A stretch of 64,000 nt of DNA, taken from NCBI GenBank assembly GCA_964470865.1, contig CAYYFR010000001.1:1-64000 (forward strand), written 5' to 3'. The position numbers were made by a program, and so were the translations under genes. Below the pieces are notes generated by a model. That model made no database searches. It was not told where the DNA came from and saw only the letters and a list, made by a program, of their open reading frames with translations. Below are positions 53,921-63,339 of this stretch, piece after piece. The DNA comes from JAEUOS01 sp964470865. Lineage in GTDB: Bacteria > Pseudomonadota > Gammaproteobacteria > Burkholderiales > JAEUOS01. The first letter of the stretch is position 1, and each line of letters begins with the position of its first letter.

Positions 53921-55084
53921 TTACTTGAGAGCGCACTTGTCGAAGTAACCATCCTTGTCAGCCTTGAGCGGGGTCGCCACCGTTTTCAGGGTATTGCGCC
54001 CTTTGTCATCCTTGACCACCTCGAATACATGCAAATCCTGGATCGGAAAGCCGTTGGTATTGAATTTGAACTCGCCGCGAATCGATTTGAAGTCGGCCGA
54101 CTTGAGCGCGGCCATGAAGGCCTTCTTGTCGCTGACGTTGCCTTTCACCTTGGCGATCGCCGAATCAAGCAGCAGCGCTGAATCATAGGCTTGGGCGGCA
54201 TACTGCGATGGAATCCGCTTGAACTTGGCCTCGAAATCGGCGACAAACTTCTGGTTTTGCGCGTTCTTGAAGTCCGGCCCCCAGGCCGTTCCAAGTATCG
54301 CGCCGAGCGCTGCATCACCTTGCGCCGGCAGATTGATGCCGTCGGTTGTCGAGATGTTCAATAGCGGATACTTGCCCTTGAGCCCCGCTTGAGCGTATTG
54401 CTTGACGAAGTTAACCCCCAGGCCACCGGGATAGAACACGAACACCGCATCCGGATTGGTTGACTGTACCTGCGCCAATTCAACCGAATAGTCCTGTTGC
54501 GTCAGCGATGTATAGATCTCGTTGGCCAATGGCGTCTTGTAGTAACGCTTGAAGCCGGCAACGAAGTCTTTGCCGGCCTGGTAGTTTGGCGCCATCGCCG
54601 CGACCCGCTTGTAGCCTTTGTCGCTCGCATACTTGCCCACGACCTCGGCCTGCTGGTCGTTTTGCCAGGATGTCGAGAAAAAATAGGGCGAGCATTGCGC
54701 GCCGGCGATCGGTGACGGGCCTGCGTTCGAGCCGATCAGGAACACCTCCTTGTCGACTATCTTCTTGAACACGGCCATCAGCACATTGGAAAAGGTCAGA
54801 CCGGTGATGATCGGCACGCGGTCCCGTTCAATCAGCTTGTCGACGATCTGCACAGCAACTTCGGGCTTGAGCTGGCTATCCTCTTTGAGGATATCAACCG
54901 CGACGCCACCAAGTTTGCCGCCGTTGGCCTGAACCACCATCATGAAAGCATCGAACTGATCCTGACCGAGCGCGCCTTGCGGTCCTGAAAGCTCGGCCAT
55001 GAAACCGATTTTGATGGGCGCCTGGGCAGTCGCCAGCTGCGTCAACGTCATCGCGGCAAACGCCAGCCAAAATTTGAATTTCAT
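53921..55084 (-). CDS. livJ: Periplasmic amino acid-type substrate-binding protein (LivJ/LivK-like)
   Basis: 387-aa type 1 periplasmic binding protein. A signal peptide ends near ATA (residue 20), followed by IKIGFMAELSGPQGALG. Substrates of this class include branched-chain amino acids, amides and aromatic acids; the neighbouring ring-cleavage-like gene makes an aromatic ligand possible but unproven. GGAG lies nine bases before the ATG, and a TATACT (55116-55121, minus) is a candidate -10 box. It is first in livJHMGF. Confidence 0.9.
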   Translation of the reverse strand: MKFKFWLAFAAMTLTQLATAQAPIKIGFMAELSGPQGALGQDQFDAFMMVVQANGGKLGGVAVDILKEDSQLKPEVAVQIVDKLIERDRVPIITGLTFSNVLMAVFKKIVDKEVFLIGSNAGPSPIAGAQCSPYFFSTSWQNDQQAEVVGKYASDKGYKRVAAMAPNYQAGKDFVAGFKRYYKTPLANEIYTSLTQQDYSVELAQVQSTNPDAVFVFYPGGLGVNFVKQYAQAGLKGKYPLLNISTTDGINLPAQGDAALGAILGTAWGPDFKNAQNQKFVADFEAKFKRIPSQYAAQAYDSALLLDSAIAKVKGNVSDKKAFMAALKSADFKSIRGEFKFNTNGFPIQDLHVFEVVKDDKGRNTLKTVATPLKADKDGYFDKCALK

Positions 55085-55156
55085 GGTGTTGTCTCCGGAA
55101 ATTTCGTGAGCGCGAAGTATATCCAAGGAACGCGAAATGCCGACGCACCTGCCAGC

Positions 55157-55256
55157 NNNNNNNNNNNNNNNNNNNNNNNNNNNNNNNNNNNNNNNNNNNN
55201 NNNNNNNNNNNNNNNNNNNNNNNNNNNNNNNNNNNNNNNNNNNNNNNNNNNNNNNN
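55157..55256. other. Assembly gap (100 N)
   Basis: Exactly 100 N between the liv contig and the nagZ contig. The flanks share no sequence, so the real distance and even the adjacency are unproven. About 72 bp upstream of livJ and 26 bp downstream of nagZ remain visible. Confidence 0.95.
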
Positions 55257-55282
55257 CGAGCCCCGGTGCTGCCGCCTTCAGC

Positions 55283-56317
55283 CTAGACGAGCATGGATAT
55301 CACGCGTTCGGCCTGCGTGTACATGGCGGACCGGCGCAGTTGTTCAAGCTGCATGCTGCCGACCGGTAATGACAGACGTGCGATACGTGTCAACGGAACC
55401 GGGCCGACTCCATGCCTGGCCAGCCCAGCCAGGAGTTCGTCCGCCGCGACAGGGTCATTGCATAGAAGGACCATGTCGCAGCCCGCATCAAGCGCAGCCA
55501 AGCCGCGCGCCACCGGACCGCCGGCGCCCTTCGCCCCTTCCATCGAAAGGTCGTCGCTGAACACTATGCCGTCAAAATGGCAGCGCTCGCGCAGGTACCG
55601 GTGCCAGACTGGCGAGAAACCCGCTGGACGGTGGTCGACCGCCGGATAAATCACGTGTGCCGGCATGATCGCCGCAAGCCCTGCGGCGGCCATTCGTCTG
55701 AACGGAATCAGGTCGGTTGCCTCGATCTCCGCAAGCGAGCGTTCATCGACCGGTATCTCGAGATGCGAATCCGCAGCCACATGGCCATGCCCGGGAAAGT
55801 GCTTGCCACAAGCTGCCATGCCGCCATCGGCCAATCCCTGCTGCAACGCGGCCGCCAGCGCGGCAACGCAGTCGGGCATGGAATGAAATGCGCGATCGCC
55901 GATGACGCCGCTGGCACCAATATCCAGATCAAGCACCGGGGCAAAGCTCAAATCGACTCCGCAGGCCTTGAGCTCGGCCGCCAGCACCAGTCCGCACGCA
56001 CGCGCAGCGACAAGTGCCTGGTCTTCGTCCTGATCCCACAAGCGGCCCAGGGCACGCATTGGTGGAATCTGCGTGAAACCCTCACGGAAACGTTGGACTC
56101 GACCGCCTTCATGATCCACGGCGATCAACAGTGCCGGGGTTCTCGCGGCATGGATCGAGGCGGTCAAAGCGCGCAGTTGCGCGATCGACTCGAAATTACG
56201 GGAAAAGAGTATCACCCCGCCGACTTGCGGGTGTATGAGGCGCTGCTCTTCCGCCGGCGTCAGCTTGCAGCCTTCAATGTCGACGATCGCGCGACCAAGT
56301 GAAATTTTCAGACTCAT
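55283..56317 (-). CDS. nagZ: Beta-N-acetylhexosaminidase NagZ
   Basis: 344-aa cytosolic glycoside hydrolase family 3 enzyme that removes GlcNAc from anhydro-muropeptides in peptidoglycan recycling. The general acid/base His lies in KHFPGHG, and the nucleophile Asp in GIVFSDDLSMEGA. It overlaps acpS by 4 bp. Confidence 0.96.
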   Translation of the reverse strand: MSLKISLGRAIVDIEGCKLTPAEEQRLIHPQVGGVILFSRNFESIAQLRALTASIHAARTPALLIAVDHEGGRVQRFREGFTQIPPMRALGRLWDQDEDQALVAARACGLVLAAELKACGVDLSFAPVLDLDIGASGVIGDRAFHSMPDCVAALAAALQQGLADGGMAACGKHFPGHGHVAADSHLEIPVDERSLAEIEATDLIPFRRMAAAGLAAIMPAHVIYPAVDHRPAGFSPVWHRYLRERCHFDGIVFSDDLSMEGAKGAGGPVARGLAALDAGCDMVLLCNDPVAADELLAGLARHGVGPVPLTRIARLSLPVGSMQLEQLRRSAMYTQAERVISMLV

Positions 56318-56703
56318 GTTGAATCTCTCTCCAGGATAATGCTTGCAAAGGCGTATTCGCGTTCATCGGAAAGCGAAACATGCCAGCCGGTGATGCCGCA
56401 TTGCCGCAGAAGCGCAGCAAGCTCCAGTCCGAACTCCAGGCGCGGCCGGCCTGAAGGCTCGTTTCCGATCGTCAGTTGATGCCAGGTATTGGCCGCGCTC
56501 GGCGGTTCGCCAAGTGCCTTGAAAAATGCTTCCTTGGCGGCGAATCGCTTTGCCACATAGGGTGCGCCGTCAGACAGGCCCGTGTATACCGCCCACTCCG
56601 CGTCTGCCAACACCTTGCGCGCAAAACGCCCTGCATGCCGCAGGAGGGCGCGACGTACGCGCTCGATCGATACAATGTCGGTGCCGATGCCAGCAATCAC
56701 CAC
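56314..56703 (-). CDS. acpS: Holo-acyl-carrier-protein synthase
   Basis: 129-aa phosphopantetheinyl transferase for ACP. The Mg-binding GIGTDIVSIERV (Asp9) and RFAAKEAFFKALG (Glu in the second motif) are intact. Length is standard. It lies 28 bp after pdxJ and overlaps nagZ. Confidence 0.95.
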   Translation of the reverse strand: MVIAGIGTDIVSIERVRRALLRHAGRFARKVLADAEWAVYTGLSDGAPYVAKRFAAKEAFFKALGEPPSAANTWHQLTIGNEPSGRPRLEFGLELAALLRQCGITGWHVSLSDEREYAFASIILERDST

Positions 56704-56731
56704 GCGTCTCCAGGCGCTCGCGGTCCACGCT

Positions 56732-57475
56732 TCAGGCGGTACCAGCCGCCCGCGCCGCAGCCATCAGGGCCTTCATGTCGCGGACCGCCGGTTGCCAGCC
56801 GCGGAATATCGCCTCGGCAACCAGCGCGTGCCCGATATTGAGTTCGCTGATGCCTGGGATCGCGGCCACAGCGGCGGTATTGTCGAAATTGAGGCCGTGC
56901 CCGGCGTTTGCCACCAGTCCCAGACGCGTCGCATGTTCGACCCCGCGCCGAATCGCATCGAGTTCGGCCGCTGCGGTCGCGGCTCCGGCGTCCGCGAAGT
57001 GGCCAGTGTGAATTTCGATCACGGGCGCGCCAACTGCTCGCGCTGCGGCTATCTGCTGCGGATCGTGGCTGATGAACAGTGACACGCGAATTCCAGCTTC
57101 GGTCAGCAGTCTGACTGCATCGCGTACCCGGTCGAACTGGCCGACCACGTCAAGCCCGCCCTCGGTCGTAAGCTCCATACGGCGTTCCGGTACCAGACAC
57201 ACATCGTGCGGCCTTACCTTGACCGCAATCTGCAGCATTTCGCGCGTGATCGCCGCCTCGAGATTCATGCGGGTGGCGAGCAATCCCCGCAGCTCGAAGA
57301 CGTCGCGGTCCTGGATATGCCTGCGGTCTTCCCGCAAGTGAAGCGTGATCAGATCAGCTCCCGCCTCTTCAGCCAGCAAGGCCGCCCTTACGGGATCGGG
57401 ATAAGGAGTGCCGCGGACCTGACGCAGGGTTGCAACATGATCGATATTGACGCCAAGCATCACCCGTTGAATCAT
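56732..57475 (-). CDS. pdxJ: Pyridoxine 5'-phosphate synthase
   Basis: 247-aa TIM-barrel enzyme joining aminoacetone phosphate and deoxyxylulose phosphate in vitamin B6 synthesis. Motifs LGVNIDHVATLRQVRGT, HLREDRRHIQD and VIEIHTGHFAD are intact. It overlaps recO by 4 bp. Confidence 0.96.
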   Translation of the reverse strand: MIQRVMLGVNIDHVATLRQVRGTPYPDPVRAALLAEEAGADLITLHLREDRRHIQDRDVFELRGLLATRMNLEAAITREMLQIAVKVRPHDVCLVPERRMELTTEGGLDVVGQFDRVRDAVRLLTEAGIRVSLFISHDPQQIAAARAVGAPVIEIHTGHFADAGAATAAAELDAIRRGVEHATRLGLVANAGHGLNFDNTAAVAAIPGISELNIGHALVAEAIFRGWQPAVRDMKALMAAARAAGTA

Positions 57476-58245
57476 GATTGCTGCAGCTCGAAAAAAATCT
57501 GGCGGGTGGCTATCTTCCTGCCGTTGAGGTGAAGTTCTATCAGCGAGCGCATCAACTGCTTTGCATGAAGCGCGGTATGTGCCTCGGAATAATCGTTGCG
57601 GTCTATCGCCAGAGCGACCGCGCCGCTCAGCTCGCGTTCGGCGGACTCTCCCAAGTGCAAGCGGCGCAAACCCGCATCCGGCATGTACGCATAGCGAGAC
57701 TGCGGATCAACCGCTTCCCCGCTCTTGGCGTCAACTCTAAGGTTGACGGCATACCCAATTTCCCGCAGCAGTTCCTTCTCGAACGCGCGCAGCACATGTG
57801 CCTCCCTGGCGCCGCGCGCCAACTCGATCAAAGCCCGCTCGTAGCAGTCAAACAGGCGTTCGTGTGGGTCGTCGCGCGCCAGCAACTTGAGCAACAGTTC
57901 GTTGAGATAGAAGCCGCAAAAAAGTGCGGTCTGACCAAGCGCGGGGATGCCGCCAAGCCATTCGCTTCGCGTCAATGTGCGCAAATCCCCTTTGCCTGAC
58001 CACGATAGCCCGATCTTCTGGAACTGCATCAGCACACCGCGCATTGCGGAACCAGGACGTTTTGCGCCTTTTGCCAGCAGCGGCACGCGTCCGTGCGCGC
58101 GCGTGAATGACTCGACGATCATGCTGGTCTCGCTATACGGGTACATATGCAGGACATAGGCGGCCTGATCTTCCAATCGACGCGAAACAACCGCCGCCCT
58201 TGCAGGTGCATGCGCTACCAGTCGGGCGCCATCCGCCATGTCCAT
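57472..58245 (-). CDS. recO: DNA repair protein RecO
   Basis: 257-aa recombination mediator of the RecFOR pathway. An N-terminal OB fold (AYVLHMYPYSETSMIVESFT) is followed by a helical domain. The start at 58245 was chosen because TGATG couples it to era. The N-terminal extension before RRLEDQAAYVL is about 20 residues. No zinc cysteines are present, as in other proteobacterial RecO. Confidence 0.93.
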   Translation of the reverse strand: MDMADGARLVAHAPARAAVVSRRLEDQAAYVLHMYPYSETSMIVESFTRAHGRVPLLAKGAKRPGSAMRGVLMQFQKIGLSWSGKGDLRTLTRSEWLGGIPALGQTALFCGFYLNELLLKLLARDDPHERLFDCYERALIELARGAREAHVLRAFEKELLREIGYAVNLRVDAKSGEAVDPQSRYAYMPDAGLRRLHLGESAERELSGAVALAIDRNDYSEAHTALHAKQLMRSLIELHLNGRKIATRQIFFELQQS

Positions 58246-59138
58246 CAACGGTATCCCAGGGACTTGAGCATGGTCGCGTTGTCGGCCCAGCCGCTCTTGA
58301 CCTTTACCCAAACTTCAAGAAAGACCTTGACGCCAAACAGCTTTTCCATATCCAGACGCGCTTCGCTGGCGATGCGCTTCATGCGCTCACCCTTTGCACC
58401 AAGGAGAATCACCTTGTGCCCCGGTCGGTCAACCAGAATGGTGGCTTGAATCCGGCGCAATCCGCCGTCTTCCTCGAACTTTTCGATCGTCACATCGGTT
58501 GCGTAGGGTATCTCTTCGCCGGAAAGGCGGAATACCTTTTCCCGAATCATCTCCGCTGCCAGAAAGCGCTCCGGCCGGTCGGTCAGCATGTCTGCCTCGT
58601 ACATCGGGGCAGACACGGGCAAGTGCCGCGCCAACTCACCCAGCAACGCGTCCAGGCCGGCGCCACCGCGCGCTGACACAGGAACTATCGCGGCAAATTC
58701 GTGCACCTTGCGCACTTTGTCGATCAGGGTCAGCAACTTGTCCTGCTGCTTCAGTGCATCAATCTTGTTGATTGCCAGCACAACCGGCAGCGCAGCAGGA
58801 AACAGCGCACAAACTGTGGCATCCTCGGGGCGCCACCCAGCAGCCTCGATCACCAGCAATGCAACGTCGGCCGAAGCCATCGCGTCGGTGACGCTCTTGT
58901 TCATCGCGCGGTTCAATGCGTTGCGATGCTGCGTCTGGAAACCCGGTGTGTCGAGAAACACAAATTGCGCGCCGGCATCACTGCGTACACCCAGTATGCG
59001 ATGGCGGGTGGTCTGCGCCTTGCGGGACGTGATACTGACCTTGGCACCGATCAGATGATTGAGTAGTGTCGATTTTCCGACGTTGGGACGTCCGGCGATC
59101 GCGATGTAGCCGGATCGATGGGCGACGCTCGGATTCAC
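58245..59138 (-). CDS. era: GTPase Era
   Basis: 297-aa ribosome-assembly GTPase that binds 16S rRNA. G1 GRPNVGKST, G3 DTPG, G4 NKID, and a C-terminal KH domain (ILLGAKGERMKRIASEAR) are present. The start is GTG at 59138, overlapping the rnc stop (GTGA), with AGGAAAGG directly upstream. A longer reading frame to 59456 lies inside rnc. Confidence 0.96.
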   Translation of the reverse strand: MNPSVAHRSGYIAIAGRPNVGKSTLLNHLIGAKVSITSRKAQTTRHRILGVRSDAGAQFVFLDTPGFQTQHRNALNRAMNKSVTDAMASADVALLVIEAAGWRPEDATVCALFPAALPVVLAINKIDALKQQDKLLTLIDKVRKVHEFAAIVPVSARGGAGLDALLGELARHLPVSAPMYEADMLTDRPERFLAAEMIREKVFRLSGEEIPYATDVTIEKFEEDGGLRRIQATILVDRPGHKVILLGAKGERMKRIASEARLDMEKLFGVKVFLEVWVKVKSGWADNATMLKSLGYR

Positions 59139-60019
59139 GCCTTTCCTTCCGCGTCGACCGCAGTTGCAAGGTCTGGCAAGGTCTGCGCCGATACCGGCGA
59201 CTTCGGCGCCGGTGCATCTCCACGGGCCTTGCCTGTGGTTGGATCTGCCGCTTCCAATGGGGCATCCGTTCTGGGGGGCACCGCCTTGGCAAAGCCTCCA
59301 GTGTTTGCTTTGTCCCCTTCCTTGCGCGTGCGGCGTGCCTTCTTCGGCGTCTCTTTGGGCGCCAACTCCAGCGCTTTCTTGGCGGCCGCCTGCTCGGCGG
59401 CGCGTCGACTCGACCCAGCCCCGGTGGCTCTGATCTCGAGCTTCGGAATCAGGCACTCGACCTCGAACTCCTGGTTGTGCGCCGCGCCATGCGTCGCTAC
59501 AACGTTGTAGGTGGGCAATGCAATCTTGCGACCTTGCAAGTATTCCTGAAGCAGTGTTTTCGCGTCCTTGCCCAGGGTTTGCGGATCGACCGTCTCGAGG
59601 ATCGGGTGGTACAGCTTGGCGATGGTGAGTCGCGCAGACTGAAACCCACCATCCAGAAAGATCGCCCCGAACAATGCTTCCAGGGTATCGGCCAAGATCG
59701 AGGGCCTGCGAAATCCGCCACTCTTGAGTTCTCCCTCGCCCAGACGCAGATGGGGTGCCAGTTCGATACGCTGGGCAACCTCATACAAAGTCTGCTGCTT
59801 GACCAGATTCGAGCGCAGCCGCGAGAGGTCACCCTCATCTAACTTGGTATAGCGTTCGAACAGAATATGCGCGACTGCGCAATTGAGAACACTGTCCCCG
59901 AGAAATTCGAGCCGCTCGTTGTGCGGGGCGCTATGGCTGCGATGGGTGAGCGCCTGCCCGAGAAGTTTGGCAGTGACGAACTTGTAGCCTAAACGAGCCT
60001 CGAGTTCAGAGGAATCCAC
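59135..60019 (-). CDS. rnc: Ribonuclease III with a C-terminal extension
   Basis: 294-aa double-strand RNA endonuclease for rRNA and mRNA processing. The catalytic signature NERLEFLGDSVL and the second acidic motif DTLEALFGAIFLDGG are intact; a dsRNA-binding domain covers about 150-220. An unusual tail of about 70 residues follows, first Lys/Arg-rich (KKARRTRKEGDK), then Pro/Ala/Thr-rich, absent from the 226-aa E. coli enzyme. I chose GTG at 60019 because GGAG is six bases upstream; TTG at 60025 is too close to it. Confidence 0.94.
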   Translation of the reverse strand: MDSSELEARLGYKFVTAKLLGQALTHRSHSAPHNERLEFLGDSVLNCAVAHILFERYTKLDEGDLSRLRSNLVKQQTLYEVAQRIELAPHLRLGEGELKSGGFRRPSILADTLEALFGAIFLDGGFQSARLTIAKLYHPILETVDPQTLGKDAKTLLQEYLQGRKIALPTYNVVATHGAAHNQEFEVECLIPKLEIRATGAGSSRRAAEQAAAKKALELAPKETPKKARRTRKEGDKANTGGFAKAVPPRTDAPLEAADPTTGKARGDAPAPKSPVSAQTLPDLATAVDAEGKA

Positions 60020-60147
60020 GCACAACTCCGGAAGCAGGCCATGCGCCGAAGCAGCAGCGCGCGATGCCAGCCGGCCGCTTCACGTTTGCCGCGCAACGAG
60101 AAAGAGCATGCGCGGCGACCGCCGGAAAAATGCTGCGTTGCCAGCCT

Positions 60148-60513
60148 TCACGGATTATCGCTGCTGCCGGCATACTCGATCAGCAGGCTGACGTTGTAGA
60201 ACAAGGGGATTTTCTTTTCGTACTTGAAAGCAACGACAATGTTGTTGCCTTCCTTGGTTATGTCAAGGTCCTTGCCGGCAACCGTCGTAATGTCGTTGAT
60301 GTTGGCAGCCCGATCGAATGCTTTCTGAACCTCAATCACGGTCTTGCCACCACTTTGCGCCTGAGTCGCCGCTGCCTTGATGCTGCGAAACTCCAGGTAG
60401 GTCGGGATCACCTTCAGGGCGCCGACGGCAACAAACACGATCACCATGCAAATCAAGAGTATTCCAAGCATGCTGACACCGCGCTGCCGCGCGCGGCTGG
60501 AGATTCGAGTCAT
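60148..60513 (-). CDS. DUF4845 family membrane protein
   Basis: 121-aa protein with one N-terminal hydrophobic helix (about 12-35, GVSMLGILLICMVIVFVAVGA) shown in part, resembling a pilin-like anchor, and a periplasmic domain with VIPTYLEFRSIKAA. DUF4845 proteins sit between lepB and rnc in beta- and gammaproteobacteria; function unknown. It lies 21 bp after lepB and 128 bp before rnc. Confidence 0.85.
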   Translation of the reverse strand: MTRISSRARQRGVSMLGILLICMVIVFVAVGALKVIPTYLEFRSIKAAATQAQSGGKTVIEVQKAFDRAANINDITTVAGKDLDITKEGNNIVVAFKYEKKIPLFYNVSLLIEYAGSSDNP

Positions 60514-60534
60514 AGGGCCCCCTCTTCAAGTGAG

Positions 60535-61443
60535 TCAATCAAATCCACCGATTCTGGACAGGTCAAGGTTGAGACCACCCGACCAGTTCATCCAGATTCC
60601 AAACGCCCGACCGACGATGTTTGCCTCGGGCACGAACCCCCAGAACCGGCTATCAAGGCTGTTGTCGCGATTGTCGCCCATCATGAAGTAATGCCCCGGC
60701 GGAACCGTGCAAATGACGCCAGCATTATTGTAGATACAATTTTCGCGCTGAGGAAAAGGGGCTGCGGACATGATGAAGGCTGGCGCGTCTTCGTCGTTGA
60801 GTACGCGATGGGCGCGCCCGTCCAGAGTTTCGCTGTATTGCTTCGAATAGGCGGCACGATCGCGGTGCAGAAAATCCGCCTCCGCGCGCGTCGGCAACTC
60901 GACCCCATTGACATTCAACCGCTTGTTTTGATATGAAATTTTGTCGCCAGGCACGCCAACAACACGTTTGATGTAGTCAAGCGAAGGATCCACCGGGTAA
61001 CGGAACACCATGACATCACCGCGCTTCGGGCTGCCCATGTCGATGATCTTGGTATTGATGACCGGCAAGCGTATGCCGTAGGTGAACTTGTTGACCAGTA
61101 TGAAGTCTCCCACCAATAGAGTCGGAATCATTGAACCGGACGGGATTTTGAAAGGTTCAACCAGGAAAGAACGCAACCCGAACACCACCGCGATCACCGG
61201 AAAGAAGCTGGCCGGGAACTCCAGCCATGCAGGCGGAGTCCGAATCTCGTTGGACAGCCGCTGGACCTCGTCATCGCGATAGTCCTTGGGGTATGCATCC
61301 GGGCTGCCGGCCATGCGCTGGTCGAGCGTGCGTACTTCCGCTTCGAACGCGTGTTGCCTTCGCTTCTTGAAATAGAACACATCGGCACACCAAAAAATGC
61401 CGGTACCAACGGTCAGGCAAAACAGGATCAGGGCAAAATTCAT
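60535..61443 (-). CDS. lepB: Signal peptidase I
   Basis: 302-aa inner-membrane protease that removes Sec/Tat signal peptides. Catalytic Ser104 in PSGSMIPTL and Lys159 in YIKRVVGVPGD are present, with the box E motif MMGDNRDNSLDSR. Two N-terminal hydrophobic segments (about 3-22 and 76-93) fit the family topology. Its ATG overlaps the lepA stop (TGATG). Confidence 0.96.
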   Translation of the reverse strand: MNFALILFCLTVGTGIFWCADVFYFKKRRQHAFEAEVRTLDQRMAGSPDAYPKDYRDDEVQRLSNEIRTPPAWLEFPASFFPVIAVVFGLRSFLVEPFKIPSGSMIPTLLVGDFILVNKFTYGIRLPVINTKIIDMGSPKRGDVMVFRYPVDPSLDYIKRVVGVPGDKISYQNKRLNVNGVELPTRAEADFLHRDRAAYSKQYSETLDGRAHRVLNDEDAPAFIMSAAPFPQRENCIYNNAGVICTVPPGHYFMMGDNRDNSLDSRFWGFVPEANIVGRAFGIWMNWSGGLNLDLSRIGGFD

Positions 61444-63233
61444 CAGCCGTCCACCTGCAGGATTGCCAGAAACGCCTCCTGTGGAATTTCGACGCTGCCA
61501 ACCTGCTTCATGCGCTTCTTGCCTGCTTTCTGCTTTTCGAGCAGCTTGCGTTTGCGCGAGATATCGCCGCCATAACATTTGGCCAACACATTCTTGCGCA
61601 AGGCCTTGACGTTTTCGCGTGCGATGATGTGGGCACCGATTGCCGCCTGAATCGCAACATCGAACATCTGGCGCGGGATCAATTCACGCATCTTGGAAAC
61701 CAGTTCGCGCCCGCGATACTGGCTGTTGGCGCGATGCACAATGATGGAAAGAGCATCAACCTTTTCGGTGTTGATCAGCACATCGACCTTGACCACATCA
61801 GCGGCACGATATTCCTTGAATACGTAGTCCATTGATGCGTAGCCGCGCGAGGCCGACTTGAGCTTGTCGAAAAAGTCCAGCACGATCTCGTTGAGCGGCA
61901 TCTCATAGGTCAGATGCACCTGGCGACCGTGATAGGCCATGTTGAGCTGAATGCCGCGCTTGACATTGCACAAGGTCATGATCGCGCCCACATACTCTTG
62001 CGGCATGAACAACTGCACGGTCATCACCGGCTCGCGAATGGTTTCGACACGACCTGGATCAGGCATTTTGTCCGGGTTGTCGATGACAATCGTATCGCCA
62101 TTGCGCAGGGCCACCTCATAGACCACTGACGGCGCGGTGGTGATGAGATCCATGTCGAACTCGCGCTCCAGGCGCTCCTGCACGATGTCCATGTGCAGGA
62201 GTCCTAGAAAGCCGCAGCGAAATCCGAACCCCAGGGCCTGCGATACCTCCGGCTGATACTGCAGCGATGCGTCGTTGAGTTGCAGCTTTTCAAGTGAGTC
62301 GCGCAAAGCTTCATACTGATTGGACTCGACCGGAAACAAGCCGGCAAACACTTGCGGCTGGATTTCCTTGAAACCGGGCAAGGCCCGCGCCGCCGGCTTG
62401 TCGGCCAGGGTAACCGTGTCTCCGACCTTGGCAGCCTTTAGTTCCTTGATGCCCGAAATGATGAACCCGACCTCGCCTGCGGACAAGCTTTGCCTCGGCA
62501 GCGACTTCGGCGTGAATACCCCCACCTGTTCGCACAGAAAAGTGCCCCCGGCGGCCATCAAGCGGATGCGATCCTTGGGTTTGAGCACACCTTCCATCAC
62601 CCGCACCAGCATGACCACACCAACGTAATTGTCGAACCAGGAATCGATGATCAGTGCCTGCAGCGGATTGGCACGGCTGCCCTTGGGCGGCGGAACGCGG
62701 GCAATCATGGCTTCGATGATGTCCTGCACGCCCTCGCCGGTCTTGGCGCTGGCGCGCACTGCGTCATGGGCATCGATGCCAATCACATCCTCGATCTCGG
62801 CAATCGCGTTTTCCGGGTCGGCCGACGGCAGGTCGATCTTGTTCAAGACCGGCACCACCTCAACGCCCAGATCCAGCGCGGTATAGCAATTGGCGACGGT
62901 CTGCGCCTCGACCCCCTGCGACGCATCGACCACCAGGAGGGCACCCTCGCAGGCCGAAAGCGAGCGACTGACCTCGTAGGAGAAATCGACGTGACCGGGT
63001 GTATCAATCAGGTTGAGCTGGTACTTCTGGCCGTCGCGGGCGGTGTACTCGAGGGCTGCGGTCTGCGCCTTGATGGTGATGCCGCGCTCCCGCTCAAGAT
63101 CCATCGAATCGAGAACCTGGGCTTCCATTTCCCGGTCCGACAGGCCACCACAGAGTTGGATGATGCGGTCGGCCAGAGTTGACTTGCCGTGATCGATGTG
63201 GGCGATGATCGAAAAATTGCGGATGTGCTGCAT
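61443..63233 (-). CDS. lepA: Elongation factor 4 (LepA)
   Basis: 596-aa ribosomal GTPase that back-translocates or assists assembly of ribosomes under stress. G1 AHIDHGKST, G3 DTPGHVDF, G4 NKIDLP and the LepA-specific C-terminal domain (RKRKLLEKQKAGKKRMK) are intact. Full length. It is coupled to lepB and separated from degP by a terminator. Confidence 0.97.
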   Translation of the reverse strand: MQHIRNFSIIAHIDHGKSTLADRIIQLCGGLSDREMEAQVLDSMDLERERGITIKAQTAALEYTARDGQKYQLNLIDTPGHVDFSYEVSRSLSACEGALLVVDASQGVEAQTVANCYTALDLGVEVVPVLNKIDLPSADPENAIAEIEDVIGIDAHDAVRASAKTGEGVQDIIEAMIARVPPPKGSRANPLQALIIDSWFDNYVGVVMLVRVMEGVLKPKDRIRLMAAGGTFLCEQVGVFTPKSLPRQSLSAGEVGFIISGIKELKAAKVGDTVTLADKPAARALPGFKEIQPQVFAGLFPVESNQYEALRDSLEKLQLNDASLQYQPEVSQALGFGFRCGFLGLLHMDIVQERLEREFDMDLITTAPSVVYEVALRNGDTIVIDNPDKMPDPGRVETIREPVMTVQLFMPQEYVGAIMTLCNVKRGIQLNMAYHGRQVHLTYEMPLNEIVLDFFDKLKSASRGYASMDYVFKEYRAADVVKVDVLINTEKVDALSIIVHRANSQYRGRELVSKMRELIPRQMFDVAIQAAIGAHIIARENVKALRKNVLAKCYGGDISRKRKLLEKQKAGKKRMKQVGSVEIPQEAFLAILQVDG

Positions 63234-63267
63234 GCGCTCGCGGCCGGAACGGCCCGTCGGGTAACAC

Positions 63268-63300
63268 TAAAAAACAAGGGCGCGACATCAATCGCGCCCT
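63268..63300 (-). terminator. Rho-independent terminator between degP and lepA
   Basis: AGGGCGCGA (63277-63285) pairs with TCGCGCCCT (63292-63300), a perfect 9-bp stem with a six-base loop. In minus-strand orientation it is followed by TGTTTTTTAG. It should end the degP transcript, so lepA probably has its own promoter in the remaining 30 bp or depends on read-through. Confidence 0.85.
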
Positions 63301-63339
63301 CAAGATTAATCGCTAAGTCCTTATTTTAGCGGATTTTTG

